Below are positions 1 to 9,387 of a stretch of 64,000 nt of DNA, piece after piece. A program made the position numbers and the translations under genes. Within the stretch, counting starts at the first letter, position 1. Each line of letters opens with the position of its first letter. This stretch comes from CBDDDW01 sp965226805 (lineage in GTDB: Bacteria; Chloroflexota; Dehalococcoidia; Lucifugimonadales; JAGWBF01), in assembly GCA_965226805.1 (NCBI GenBank), contig CBDDDW010000029.1, positions 1 through 64,000 on the forward strand. The letters are read 5' to 3'. The notes under the pieces are model-generated. The model was given only the letters and a program-made list of their open reading frames with translations, did no database searches and had not been told where the DNA came from.

Positions 1-1747
1 ACTGACCAATGTAAGCAAGTCCTACGGCGATATCGTGGTCTACCGAGGCATGGACCTGATGATTTTCGCGCGGCGACCGTGTTGCACTAGTCGGACCGAA
101 CGGCGAGTGGGTAGGGACGGCGCCGCCGATGGCCGGACTGCTCCGGCTGGTTTGCGCCATCCCCCCGCCGAACCGGACTTGCGACTTTCACCGCATCCGG
201 CTCTCCATCAGATGAGTCAGACCCGTGGTCGGGAACGTCTGCTTTTCCGCCATCTTCGTCGGGTTCATACATCCCTTCTCCGGCGTAGTTCGCTTCGTTC
301 CACACTCATCTGACTGCCCCCCTTCGCCATGTGCCGGCTTTCCCGACCTCGGACTACTACGAGGGCTCTGCCACACGTCCGACATTGGCCGAAGGCTGGC
401 CTACTCCGTTGCAGGAGAGCCGACGAGCTTCCCAAGTTCGCCTAGGTTGCGGTCTTCGCGCCGTCTTAGGTCCTGCCCTCTACGCCTGGCACGACTCGTT
501 GCCGCGCTCGCCATCGGAGGATGCCGGTCAAAGGAGGTACGGCAGCCCTGCCTTACCAAGACTATCTCTGCTTCCAGAGGCAGAGACTCCGATGACTCCA
601 CCTCGCCCTACCGTAAGCCGGGTGGTGGTGGTGCGACGCTTCAAATCAGCAGTTTCTTTCGTGACCGTAACGACACTCTGGCTAGCAGCGCGCGGCTCAG
701 TAGGGTGAACGCCGCCACATTGTCGGGAAGGCTTCAGACACGGTTCTGCCTCTGGCCCCCGTGCCTGCTCCCCTAGCCACCGGCCCACTCCTGGCCGGGT
801 TCCACGTCTGGAACGTTCAATCCACGCGCTTCTTGGCGCACCCGAGAAGACCACCATGTTGAAGATACTTGCAGGAGTCGTTCCGGGGTTGATGGAGGGG
901 GAAAGAAAGACCGGCCACAACGTCGTCACTATCTATTACGCCCAGCACGTGCTTGAACTCCTCAACCCGAACAATACACTCATTGAGGAATTGCAGCAGT
1001 CCGCGCCGATGGAGTCGGAGCAGAATCTGCGCACGACCCTCGGCGGCTTTCTGTTCAGCGGCGACGATGTGCGCAAGCCTATTTCCGTACTGTCCGGCGG
1101 TGAAAAGGCCCGGGTGTGCCTGGCTAAGCTGCTCCTTCAGCCAACCAATCTGCTCCTCATGGATGAGCCGACCAATCACCTTGACATCGCTTCCAGGGAA
1201 ATTCTCGCAGACGCCCCTTGGCGATTATCACGGCACTATCTGTTTCATTACCCACGACCGCACTCTAATACGTCAGGTTGCAAACAAGATTGTAGAGATA
1301 GACGGCGGTCGGCCCAGGGTTTTCCCCGGAGACTACGACAGTTATCTCTACCGAAAGCAGACTGAGACCGATAAGAGGAGCGCCAAGGCAAGGGCCAATG
1401 GAACGGCCGGAGGTGCTGCAGAACGAGGACAGGCTATGAGCCGCTCCGGTCAGCCGACCGGCGCCGGGGAGCGGCAGCGCCGGTCGCTTACAAAAGAGGC
1501 CCGCAGACTCACGATGCAGATAGAGAACATAAATGTCTCCCTGGTTGACCACGAGACCCGCATTGCGGAGTTGGAGGCCATGTTCTCCAGCCCCGACCTG
1601 TTTGACGAGCCCACTCAGATTGTCTCCTCAGGAGAGCAATACCGTGTGCTCAAAGAGGAGGTGCAGTCCCTCTGGGATGAGTGGGAGAGGTTGGCGTTGG
1701 AGGCTGAGAACGTCGACAGCAAGCTGACGGCCCTGAAGGCCGGCTAG
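1..1747 (+). pseudogene. ABC-F family ATPase, disrupted (5' end outside window)
   Basis: Remnant of an ABC-F (translation-factor/antibiotic-resistance type) ATPase; the visible part is the second nucleotide-binding domain plus the C-terminal coiled coil. Visible motifs: the start of the domain (NVSKSYGD), GPNG of Walker A just before position 106, the rest of Walker A (EKTTMLKIL) resuming at 842, signature LSGGEKAR near 1100, Walker B LLLMDEPTNHLD near 1155-1190, and the H-loop ITHDR near 1250. A 735-bp group II intron splits Walker A. Additional frame changes lie at about 66-75 and at 1210-1216 (a CCCC run), so the gene could not be rescued by splicing. Joining the flanks also gives E in place of the Walker A glycine (GAEKTT). 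The C-terminal tail after 1400 is a low-complexity linker followed by a heptad-like helix. Family assignment is firm; specific function is not determinable. Confidence 0.85.
107..841 (-). mobile_element. ORF-less group II intron inserted antisense in the ABC-F gene
   Basis: On the minus strand the element begins with GTGCGCC at 841-835, a typical group II 5' end, and ends with a CTACCCAC-type 3' end near 107. A 34-nt domain V is recognisable at 203-170 (starts GAGCCGGATGCGGTGAAAG, ends GTCCGGTTC), with the expected helix, bulge and catalytic triad region. A domain VI-like hairpin follows at 169-120. About 735 nt is too short for an intron-encoded reverse transcriptase and no RT motifs are visible, so it is either a deletion derivative or depends on a protein in trans. 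It lies opposite to the ABC-F reading direction, so it cannot be removed from that mRNA. Boundaries are inferred from rejoining the Walker A motif and could be off by a base or two. Confidence 0.75.
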
Positions 1748-2155
1748 ACCCGTGCAAGGGTGTCAACGCCAGGTGAAAATGCCCGGTGCGTACACCACGT
1801 CGCTGTTTGGGGAAATGAACAACGTCTCACTCTAACGGGCGCTAACAAGATTTCCCCACCCATCCCTTCGCTATACGTGGTCCCATCCTACCGCCCGGAG
1901 CTTAGACCTGGCTATCAAGAGCCGGATGACGCGGTTGAAGTCGAAGTCCGCATCTCGGGCATCATCGACGCTGTACCTCATGATCAGGCGAGGAAGATCC
2001 GCTCTCTCCGCCGAGGTCATGCACTTCAAACCCCGCGTCCGGCCAGGTTGGCTTGGACGGAGCCCCCGCTAACGCCGAGCTGAACGACTCCAACCTCACT
2101 ATATCGAGACTTCCCATCGGAAAGTTCGCAGTTGAGCCTGATGCTCCTATAGATG
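1748..2155. other. Intergenic region between ABC-F remnant and IS110 remnant
   Basis: About 400 bp with no supported gene. It probably includes the non-coding end of the neighbouring IS110-type element. Short open frames on both strands resemble no family I know and have no convincing ribosome binding site. Confidence 0.4.
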
Positions 2156-3235
2156 TCAAGGAGTGCTGTGGGATAGGGCTGAGTTCCGTAGGACGGAGAA
2201 GACCTCGCGAGCGACATAGCGTTTGAGGCAGCGGATCACCTCAGCCTTGCTCATTCCCTCGGTGGTGCGACGACGCAGGTATGCCTGGGTCCGCTCAATG
2301 ATGACGAAGTCTGACGACAACAATGCGATGGAGTGCCGAGTTGGCCTGGCGGTGGCCGCCGCGGTTTGAGCCGATGCCTGTTGGTCTTGCCGGAGGAAGC
2401 AGGGATGGGATTGACACCGCACAGGGAGGCGAAGGCAGCCTCGGAGTGGAGGCGGTCATGGTTACTCCCGGCAGCAATGAGGAGGGTCGCCGCCGTGTCT
2501 GGTCCTATGCCGAAGCCATCCACCAGGGCTGGGGCTGCCGTCCGGTGTGAGTCGTTGGATCTCGGCCTCCAGGTCCTTTATCTCATTACCGAGTTGACGG
2601 TAGCGACGGGCAAGGGAGCGAAGAGCATACTTGGCCGCCGCGGTGGGACCCTCCATACGACCAGGCCGGAAGCTCTTGGACCGGGTGACAAGGGCAGCAG
2701 CGGTGAGGCCAGTGAGGTGCCCACGAAGCCGGGCCGGGGCCGTGACAACCAGGGCCTTCATCTGGTTGATTGCCTGGGTGCGAGCCTTGACGGCCGAGTC
2801 CTTGGTGCTCTTGAACATACGGATCATTTCGACCTTCACCCTCACCTGACTTGGGAGTGGCATCGGCTACTCCGGCAAGCACGGCACGCGCTGCCATCTC
2901 CGCATCAGTGGGATCGCTCTTCCCCTTCCGATAGCGGGTTGACCCGGTCCGGGCCGGTTGACCTCCACTACGGTATGGCCCCTACTGGTCAGGAATCGGG
3001 CGACTCCGGCACCGTAGGAACCGGTGCCTTCAATCCCGAAGGCATGAATCTCTCCCAGGCCACGGGACCACCGTTCGAGCTCCCCATACCCATGGGTGGT
3101 CGCCACTGTGTGAAGCTCCCCCAGGCGGACCCCCTGACGGTCAATGGCCACCGCCACATGCTCATCCTGGTGGGTGTCGACTCCGACGACCAGCTCAACA
3201 CCACGACTACCTTTATGACCGACGACTCCTGTCAT
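2156..3235 (-). pseudogene. IS110 family transposase (DEDD recombinase), frameshifted
   Basis: Remnant of an IS110-family transposase. The N-terminal DEDD/RuvC-like domain is clear at 3235-2900 (VGVDTHQDEHVAVAIDRQG with the first Asp, then IEGTGSYG with the Glu, then VVEVNRP). The middle helical region runs in a second frame (about 2860-2560, MIRMFKSTKDSAVKARTQA), the C-terminal Transposase_20 region in a third (GPDTAATLLIAAG, FASLCGVNPIPASSG near 2500-2380), and the last helix (RTQAYLRRRTTEGMSKAEV) in another down to 2156. At least three frame changes make it inactive. IS110-family elements use a non-coding bridge RNA from one element end; here that would lie in the flanks at about 3236-3480 or 1750-2150, but I could not fold it by eye. 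Confidence 0.85.
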
Positions 3236-3525
3236 TTCTACCTCCCGGAGGATTGCGCGCCGGCCAGGTGAGCGGACAAGACTGCGATGGGGGCGTGGGG
3301 CCAGGCTCCTATAAGGTCACTGCTCGCCTTGCCGAGGGCACTTCTGGCGCCACCTCGAATCGAGTCGACAGATCAGGGCTGAAGGCATGATGCCAGTCCT
3401 CAGAAAGGGTCAGGCCCGAGCCGAGGTGGCCCGGGATTCATCATCGCAGTCTCAGAAGTCTGAGCTGGTAATGGGTATGTCGTTGGGTGTACCTTCGAAG
3501 CGACACCAGTTGGGGAGATGCTGAT

Positions 3526-4995
3526 ATGCCGCTTCGACCGATGGGCCGAGAGCAGATGTGGATGTTGCCGCCGACGCTTGACGAACTGTTGCCGCTGGAC
3601 CATCCGGCGCGGTTCGTGGCCGAGTTCGTTGACGCTTTGGACCGGGAGGACTGGGGGGAGCTTGAGGTGGAGATAGACGGGGAGGTGCTGGGAGCGCCAG
3701 CCTACCATCCACGTGCGCTGTTGAGCGTGTGGCTGTACGGTTTCATGACCGGGGTACGCTCGTGCCGGAAGCTGGAGGCGGCCTGCCGGGACCAGATACC
3801 GTACCTGTGGCTGACCGGGTGGCAGCATCCGGACCACAACACCCTGTGGAGGTTCTACAGAGGGCATCGGCAGGCCATGAGGAAGCTGTTCGAGCGTACG
3901 GTTCGTACGGCGGTGACGATGAAGTTGGTGGACCTGGCGGTTCAGGCGGTGGATGGTACGAAGGTGGTCGCCAACGCCTCGCTGAACAGGAGCTACGACG
4001 CCGAGGGACTGCGAGGGCTCTTGGAGCGGCTGGAGAGTGCGATAACGGACCTTGAGGCACAGAACGAAGCGGGAGAGGATGCCTCTGCCATCCATCTGCC
4101 TCGGGAGTTGGCTGACAAGGAGGTCTTGAGAGAGCAGGTGAGGCAGGCGATGGACGATCTCACGAGTCAAAAGCGCCACAAGCGCATCAACCTGACCGAC
4201 CCAGACGCCAGGCTGATGAAGGGCAGGCAAGGCATCGTGGCTGGCTACAACGCCCAGGCTATGGTCTCACCCACAGAGACGGATGGGGGAGCGACCGGCA
4301 TGTTGGTCACCGCCGTGGACGTGGTGGATGCGGCCAATGACAATGCCCTGCTGGTTCCGATGCTGGAGCAGGCCGAGGAGACTACGGGGACGAAGTCGCA
4401 GATGACGTTGGCCGATGCCGGATACTTCGCCGCGAGTCACTTTGGAAGAATGCGCCCGTCGAGATCAGCAGGTGGTAGTGTCGGAGTCGCGGCAACGGTT
4501 CCTCAAAGACCCATATCACAAGGACCAATTCACCTACAACGAGCCGAGCGACAGCTTTACGTGTCCGCAGGGACAGACGCTCAAGTTCATTCGTATCCAA
4601 CATACGAATGGAGTCCCCGTTGCGTCTGTACCGGGCCTCTGAGGCCGTCTGCCAGGTGTGCCCAGCCTTCGGAGTCTGTACGAGGGCCAAAGAGATTGGG
4701 CGAAGCCTGGCGATAGGTCCGCATGACGCTGTGCTACGCCGTCATCGTGCCTGGATGTCCACCTCAGCAGCTAGAGAGGCAGTACAAGCTGAGAAAGCAA
4801 CTGGTCGAGCCAGTCTTCGGAATCATCAAGGAACAACAGGGGGCACGGAGGTTCCTTCTGCGCGGCCTCGTTAACGTGGCGGCCGAGTGGACTATGCTTG
4901 CCACAGCCTTCAACTTGCGCACTCTCTGGCGGGTGTGGCGCTCCAGCCCCTTCATCGGTCTATTTAATGGCCCGGAGCCTTGTCCCGTCTCCTGA
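3526..4995 (+). pseudogene. IS1182 family transposase, frameshifted
   Basis: A transposase of the IS1182 (IS5-superfamily, DDE) type. The start at 3526 (MPLRPMGREQMWMLPPTLDE) matches family N-termini; a GTG at 3487 is in frame but less likely. The first 300 or so codons are continuous, with the N-terminal DUF772-like domain (HPRALLSVWLYGFMTGVRSC), the first catalytic Asp region (AVQAVDGTKVVANASL) and TLADAGYF carrying the second Asp. From about 4450 the frame changes, again near 4640, and again near 4720. The C-terminal block with the Glu (KLRKQLVEPVFGIIKEQQG) and RRFLLRGL ends at 4995. Three frame changes indicate an inactive copy. Confidence 0.87.
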
Positions 4996-5615
4996 CCTGC
5001 AGTGATGACAGCAGCTGACCCATCGCTCCGTCGCCTGTCCTACCCGCTCAAGCCAAGGCCTTTCAGCGAACCCTCTGACTTCTATCTGCTCCCCCTATCC
5101 GCAATTTCCACTTCTGGGACAGGCTCAGTACACAATAGACGCGAAAACCTCAGGTGCTCGTGGGCGGTGGACGTGAAGCCGGCACGTGGCGGCTAGTGAC
5201 GTCTTCGGCAAGTGGCGTCGTGAGTCTATTATAAGTCGTTCGAACCTTGCGGCGTGGGTACATTTTGACCGTGGACAGCGCCATCAGCGAGATGTGGCTT
5301 GGCCGCCTGTAAGGCGCGAAAACCGGGCGTCCCACCATCTTGGCAGACTTGAAAGGTGTAGAGACGGCGAGTTCGCCCTGCCGTCTCTGGACCGATGGGC
5401 GAAGGTGTACGGCAGCGCGGATTTTTCGGCATGTGGTCTCAATCTAAAGTCACGGTAGTTTGAAGAAGGACATGCTCGCCGACGCTGTCGCCCCTGCCGG
5501 ATGTTCCGTCGGTTATACTATGCTGCGACATCGGCATCCGTGGGAAGCCTCGGCCATTCTCGCATCTTCCCAGTTCCCTTTTCCGAGATCGCCTCACGGC
5601 GAAGGAGGGTCGAAG
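4996..5615. other. Gene-free stretch upstream of ilvA
   Basis: About 620 bp with no supported coding sequence. It contains one copy of a short dispersed repeat (5130-5170) and, just before ilvA, a TATACT hexamer at 5514-5519 that could serve as a -10 element; no good -35 is visible at the standard distance. The open frames here have no recognisable family signature. Confidence 0.4.
5130..5170 (+). repeat. Dispersed ~40-bp repeat, copy 1
   Basis: The stretch starting ACACAATAG and ending CTCGTGGGCGGT (5132-5170) recurs with few differences at 13979-14020. Both copies lie in gene-free DNA beside mobile or accessory genes. Origin unknown; it may be the end of an unrecognised small element. Confidence 0.5.
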
Positions 5616-6842
5616 ATGAAGCCCTCTGTAACCCTCCAGGATGTCCAGCGGGCCCGGAACGCTATCGCTCATCTGGCGCTCAGAACGCCTATGTTGCCCG
5701 CGCGCTCTCTGGGCGATTTGGCGGGGTGTGAACTCCTCCTGAAGGCCGAGAACCTACAGAGAGCGGGCTCCTTCAAGGTCAGGGGCGCCGCCAACAAGAT
5801 CGCTGCCTTGAGTCCAGACCAGGGGGCCAGGGGTGTAATTGCCGCAAGCGCCGGCAACCACGCCCAAGGAGTCGCCTTGGCGGCCTCCAATCTTGACATA
5901 CCCTGCACCATCGTAATGCCCACGGGCGCTTCCCTCCCCAAGGTGGAGGCTACCCGAGGCTACGGCGCAACGGTGATCCTCCAAGGTGATGACTTCGACC
6001 AGGCCCAGAGACACGCTCGGCGCGTCATGCGGGAAAACGGCATGACCTTCATCCCCGCCTTCGACGACCCGGCGATTGTAGCAGGGCAGGGGACAATTGG
6101 CCTGGAGATACTTGAACAGGCGGAGAACCTGGACACGGTTGTAGTGCCCGTGGGAGGGGGAGGATTGATATCGGGCATCGGCCTGGCCATAAAGGAGACT
6201 TCGCCCGGAGTCAGGGTGATAGGAGTGCAGGCTGGGGCATCCACCGCTGTTGTCGACTCGTACAAGGCCAACCGGCGCATCACCGTTAAGGGGCAAGCCA
6301 CTGTGGCCGATGGCATTGCCGTGGGAACGCCGGGCAGGATCACCCTTCCCCTGGTTTCACGTTACGTCGACGATATGGTCGTAGTAGAGGAAGACGAGAT
6401 CACTCAGGCCATGATGCTGCTCCTGGAGAGAAGCAAGCTGCTGGTGGAGGGGGCCGGTGCGGTCGGACTTGCTGCCGTGTTGGGAGGCAGGATCCAGGTA
6501 GCTGGCGAGAGGGTGGCAGTAGTGCTTAGCGGCGGCAACGTGGACGCGCACCTGATTGCGCGGGTGGTGGAGCACGGCATGGCCCACGCAGGCCGCTACC
6601 TCGTGCTGCGGGTGACGTTGGAGGACCGTCCCGGTCAGCTGAACCGTCTGCTAAACATCGTATCCAGCTCCGAAGCGAATGTGCTGGACATAGGCCATCT
6701 CAGGCATGCCCCATCGGTGCACATGGGCCAAGTAGAGATCCAGCTTACTCTCGAGACTAGGAACTATGCCCACACCGTGGAGGTGCGGGAACGGCTGCGC
6801 AACGCGGGGTACGCGCCCTATGAGAGCGAGTGGTCCAGTTAA
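5616..6842 (+). CDS. ilvA: Threonine ammonia-lyase (threonine dehydratase) with ACT domain
   Basis: PLP-dependent deaminase converting L-threonine to 2-oxobutanoate and ammonia, the committed step toward isoleucine, in the cytoplasm. 408 residues, matching the short one-ACT-domain class. The PLP lysine sits in SFKVRGAANK (near residue 50), the phosphate-binding glycine loop is PVGGGGLISG (near 180), the serine/glycine motif SAGNHAQGVA is near residue 80, and VVLSGGNVD near 310 is the second PLP-side loop. The last 75 residues (RVTLEDRPGQLNRLLNIV) form the ACT regulatory domain that usually binds isoleucine or valine. The start at 5616 is chosen because AAGGAGGG lies seven bases upstream and the protein then begins as family members do; the open frame extends to 5460 but that part shows no homology-like pattern. 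It is the only intact metabolic gene in the IS-rich left arm and stands alone; an IS3 remnant starts 30 bp after its stop. Confidence 0.93.
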   Translation: MKPSVTLQDVQRARNAIAHLALRTPMLPARSLGDLAGCELLLKAENLQRAGSFKVRGAANKIAALSPDQGARGVIAASAGNHAQGVALAASNLDIPCTIVMPTGASLPKVEATRGYGATVILQGDDFDQAQRHARRVMRENGMTFIPAFDDPAIVAGQGTIGLEILEQAENLDTVVVPVGGGGLISGIGLAIKETSPGVRVIGVQAGASTAVVDSYKANRRITVKGQATVADGIAVGTPGRITLPLVSRYVDDMVVVEEDEITQAMMLLLERSKLLVEGAGAVGLAAVLGGRIQVAGERVAVVLSGGNVDAHLIARVVEHGMAHAGRYLVLRVTLEDRPGQLNRLLNIVSSSEANVLDIGHLRHAPSVHMGQVEIQLTLETRNYAHTVEVRERLRNAGYAPYESEWSS

Positions 6843-6874
6843 TATGACATAGTGGACCAGAAAGGGGGAAGGCG

Positions 6875-7563
6875 GTGTCAGGGAAGCAGCGCAGCGTTGA
6901 AGAGATCATAGGGAAGCTTCGGGAGGCGGAGGTGGCCATGGGTCAGGGGGAGAGCGTGGCCCAGGTGAGTCGTCGCATTGGTGTGTCGACCAACACGTTC
7001 TACCGGTGGAGGCAGGAGTACGGGGGACTCAGGATAGGCCAGGCGAGGCGGTTAAGGGAGATGGAGTCGGAGAGAACGATGAGCGGTGGGCCATGGACTT
7101 CATGAGCGAAGAGCTGTTCGACGGACGGCGGATCCGTATCTTAACGTTAGTGGACCACTCTACCAGTGAGAGTCCGGCCATCGAGGTGGATGGCAGCCTG
7201 GGAGGACAGCGTGTGGTGGAGGTGCTGGCGGGCCTAGCGCTGCAAGGCAGAAAACCAAAGACCATAGCCATGGACAACGGCCCAGAGTTCACCTCCAAAC
7301 GACTGGACCAGTGGGCGTACCTAAACGGCGTGGAGTTGGACTTCAGCCGGCCAGGCAAACCTACGGACAACGCCATGTTCGAGGCCTTCAACGCCAGGCC
7401 TCGTGAGGAATGTCTCAACGAAAGTTGGTTCTTGTCCTTGGAGGATGCTAGAGAGAAAATCGAGGGGTGGCGCCGGTACTACAATGGGGAACGTCCCCAC
7501 GGTGCCTTGGGAAACCTTGCCCAGGAGGCCTTTGCCCTGGTGGTCCCAGCAGGGGTTCAATGA
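6875..7563 (+). pseudogene. IS3 family element, orfA-orfB remnant with internal deletion
   Basis: Starts with an orfA-type HTH protein (GTG at 6875; KQRSVEEIIGKLREAEVAM, then STNTFYRWRQEYGGL) that breaks off after about 55 residues. It then passes, with a frame change near 7070, into the C-terminal half of orfB: ERWAMDFMSEELFDG carrying the first DDE aspartate, TIAMDNGPEFTSKRLDQWAY carrying the second, and the Glu region (FNARPREECLNESWF). The orfA leucine zipper and the first part of orfB, a few hundred bases, are missing. The final motif YYNGERPHGALGNL is intact. A non-autonomous relic. Confidence 0.85.
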
Positions 7564-7596
7564 CCCGCGAGACTAATACTATGAGTGGTACAAAGA

Positions 7597-9242
7597 ATGT
7601 CGCTGTTCAGGGGAAATGTCCGTTTAAGCGTCCAGCATAAATGTCACTCGGTTAGGGTGCCATGGTATCAGATGTTGACGTCGCGGGGCCCACCCAGGGT
7701 CGCCGCGTCGGAGGACCCTCGGTGTCCAGGTATTTCCTCACGGTGGCTCTGTGGATTCCCAACTCCCGCTCGATCGCTCTAAGCGACATCCCCTTGCGCC
7801 TGGCTTTCTGAATCGCCTTCCATCTCTCCCTCTCAAGGAACGTCGGCTTGCGCGGAGAGGCGGCTTTGGGCTTACCGGCGGCGGCCACGCTGCCGGTGTT
7901 GTCCCCTTGATCCTTCTCGTTCTCCGCCCCTGAGTCCTGGGAATTGAGAGTCGCGGTCCAGCGTTCGCCCAAGCCGTGGGCGCCGGAGGGCGCGACAGGA
8001 CAAGTTGCGGAACGCTCGTGGCCGTTTCGGAGGAATACCGGGCTGGGCGGCGCCTCCTGGGCAGCGAGGATGCGCCCTTCATGCCGCACCGACAGCCGGC
8101 CGTCCAGTCCTTCCATGACCTCCACGGCCGCCCCGGCATAGCTGGGGCGTTCCGGACCTGGCAGCAACTGGAGGGTGTGCAGCTGGAACCTCACCGTGTT
8201 GTCCCTGGCCACCCTCCTGCGGTGCTTGAAGCACAGGACCTGTTCCAGGCACAGCTCCGGGCTGAGAGGCCGGAATGCAGGCTCAGGGTGTTGCGGGGGA
8301 ACCCGGAAGCGCCAGTTGAAGCGTGGCAGGAACTGGTCCAGCACCCTGTTGGCTTCCCCGATGCCGCTCGCTCCGGCCAGACGGAGTTCAGTTACCAGCC
8401 GGTCCTGGAACGTTCCCGCCGTTCGCTCCACGCGGCCCTTGGCCTGGGGCGACAGGGCGAAAATCATCTGAATCCCCAGTTCCTCCATGGCCCGGCTGAA
8501 CTGGGTTGGCATCCCGGGGAGGCCGGAGCCGGGCGTGTGCCTGAAGACCCCGTGCCGGTCGGTGTAGAGGGCAACGGGTAGGCCGAGATGCTGCACCAGA
8601 CTCTGGATCAGCAGGAAGTAGCTATGGGCGTCCTCCTGCTCGCAGAAGAGGGCGTCGACCACCGTACCGGTGGCATCGTCCACTGCGATCAGCAGCGTGA
8701 ACGGCGGCGCCTGGTCCCCCAACCACGGGTGATGACTGCCGTCCATCTGGATCAGCATGCCCTCCCGAGGCATGCGCTGGCGGCGCACCCGGTGCTTTGG
8801 TAGACGCCTTCGCCGCGGACTACTGAGACCGGCGTTGACCAGGATGCGCCGCAGGGTGGTCCTGCCGATGTCGATGCCCTCGCGCTCGCTAAGCAACTCG
8901 CTGAGATGGGTGTGGTTGGCCCCTTCGTACCTGGTGCGAGCCAAACGAACTACGCAGGCCACCACGGCATCGGGCGTTGCGTTGGCTGGCCTGCGGCCCC
9001 GGTGACCGTGAGCAACGGCGGCGGCGCCCCGTTCCCGGTAAGCCGCCAGGATGCGCCTGGTGTGGCGAGTGGTGACACCCATCAGCGTGGCTGCCTGGTC
9101 CAGTGTCATGTGTTCAGCGAGCAAACTGTTCAGAACCTGAAGTCTTGCCTGTTCTTTTTGAGTCAATGTCACATTCTCCATGGGGTGAATGTGACATTTC
9201 TGCTGGCCAGTTAGCGAGGACCTTTTCGATGAACGTCAACAT
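7597..9242 (-). mobile_element. ISNCY-type insertion sequence with long imperfect inverted repeats
   Basis: Boundaries come from comparing both ends. The left end read on the minus strand (7647-7597) and the right end read on the plus strand (9191-9242) both begin GTGACATTT.TGCTGG and stay alignable for about 50 bp through GGAC.TTT and TGAAC.  .ACAT. Short GACATTT-like direct repeats recur within each end, as often seen in transposase-binding regions. The single transposase gene inside is intact, so the element may be active. It sits beside a truncated IS256 copy and an IS3 relic. Confidence 0.65.
7652..9181 (-). CDS. ISNCY family transposase (integrase-core DDE) with extra C-terminal HTH
   Basis: Intact 509-residue transposase. 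N-terminal HTH (LLAEHMTLDQAATLMGVTTR, residues about 20-50) for end binding, second winged segment to about 130, then an rve-type integrase core: first Asp in IQMDGSHHPWLG (about 145), second in ALYTDRHGVF (about 210), Glu in AKGRVERTAGTFQ (about 255). Beyond the core lies a basic beta-rich region, a Gly/Ser/Lys-rich linker (about 400-445) and a further HTH (KARRKGMSLRAIERELGIHR, about 455-480) of the kind seen at the N-terminus of IS21/ISL3 transposases. Start codon at 9181 lies inside the right end of the element. Function as transposase is secure; the group name is from memory of the family pattern. Confidence 0.88.
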   Translation of the reverse strand: MENVTLTQKEQARLQVLNSLLAEHMTLDQAATLMGVTTRHTRRILAAYRERGAAAVAHGHRGRRPANATPDAVVACVVRLARTRYEGANHTHLSELLSEREGIDIGRTTLRRILVNAGLSSPRRRRLPKHRVRRQRMPREGMLIQMDGSHHPWLGDQAPPFTLLIAVDDATGTVVDALFCEQEDAHSYFLLIQSLVQHLGLPVALYTDRHGVFRHTPGSGLPGMPTQFSRAMEELGIQMIFALSPQAKGRVERTAGTFQDRLVTELRLAGASGIGEANRVLDQFLPRFNWRFRVPPQHPEPAFRPLSPELCLEQVLCFKHRRRVARDNTVRFQLHTLQLLPGPERPSYAGAAVEVMEGLDGRLSVRHEGRILAAQEAPPSPVFLRNGHERSATCPVAPSGAHGLGERWTATLNSQDSGAENEKDQGDNTGSVAAAGKPKAASPRKPTFLERERWKAIQKARRKGMSLRAIERELGIHRATVRKYLDTEGPPTRRPWVGPATSTSDTMAP

Positions 9243-9387
9243 AAAGAATGGGGCAGGACCATACCAGTTTATACCTGAGGCATACACGTACTGTACTGCG
9301 AACTTGTATCTTTGGCTATATGAGAGAATTCGCTTACCGGGCTGTTCCGAGTGCGGCAGACCGACCGAACTTTGGTCATGGTAGACC
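9243..9387. other. Orphan segment between ISNCY element and truncated IS256
   Basis: About 145 bp belonging to neither neighbour. On the plus strand it encodes a fragment with cysteines (PGCSECGRPTELW) running from about 9230 to a stop at 9382. It may be a leftover of a chromosomal gene destroyed by the insertions. No family recognised. Confidence 0.3.

Noticed and set aside
107..841. Short open frames inside the group II intron
   Set aside because: The intron RNA structure explains this DNA; none shows reverse transcriptase or maturase motifs.
1760..2083. Open frame between the ABC-F remnant and IS110
   Set aside because: No start signal, no homology-like pattern, and arginine-rich composition typical of an out-of-frame GC-rich reading.
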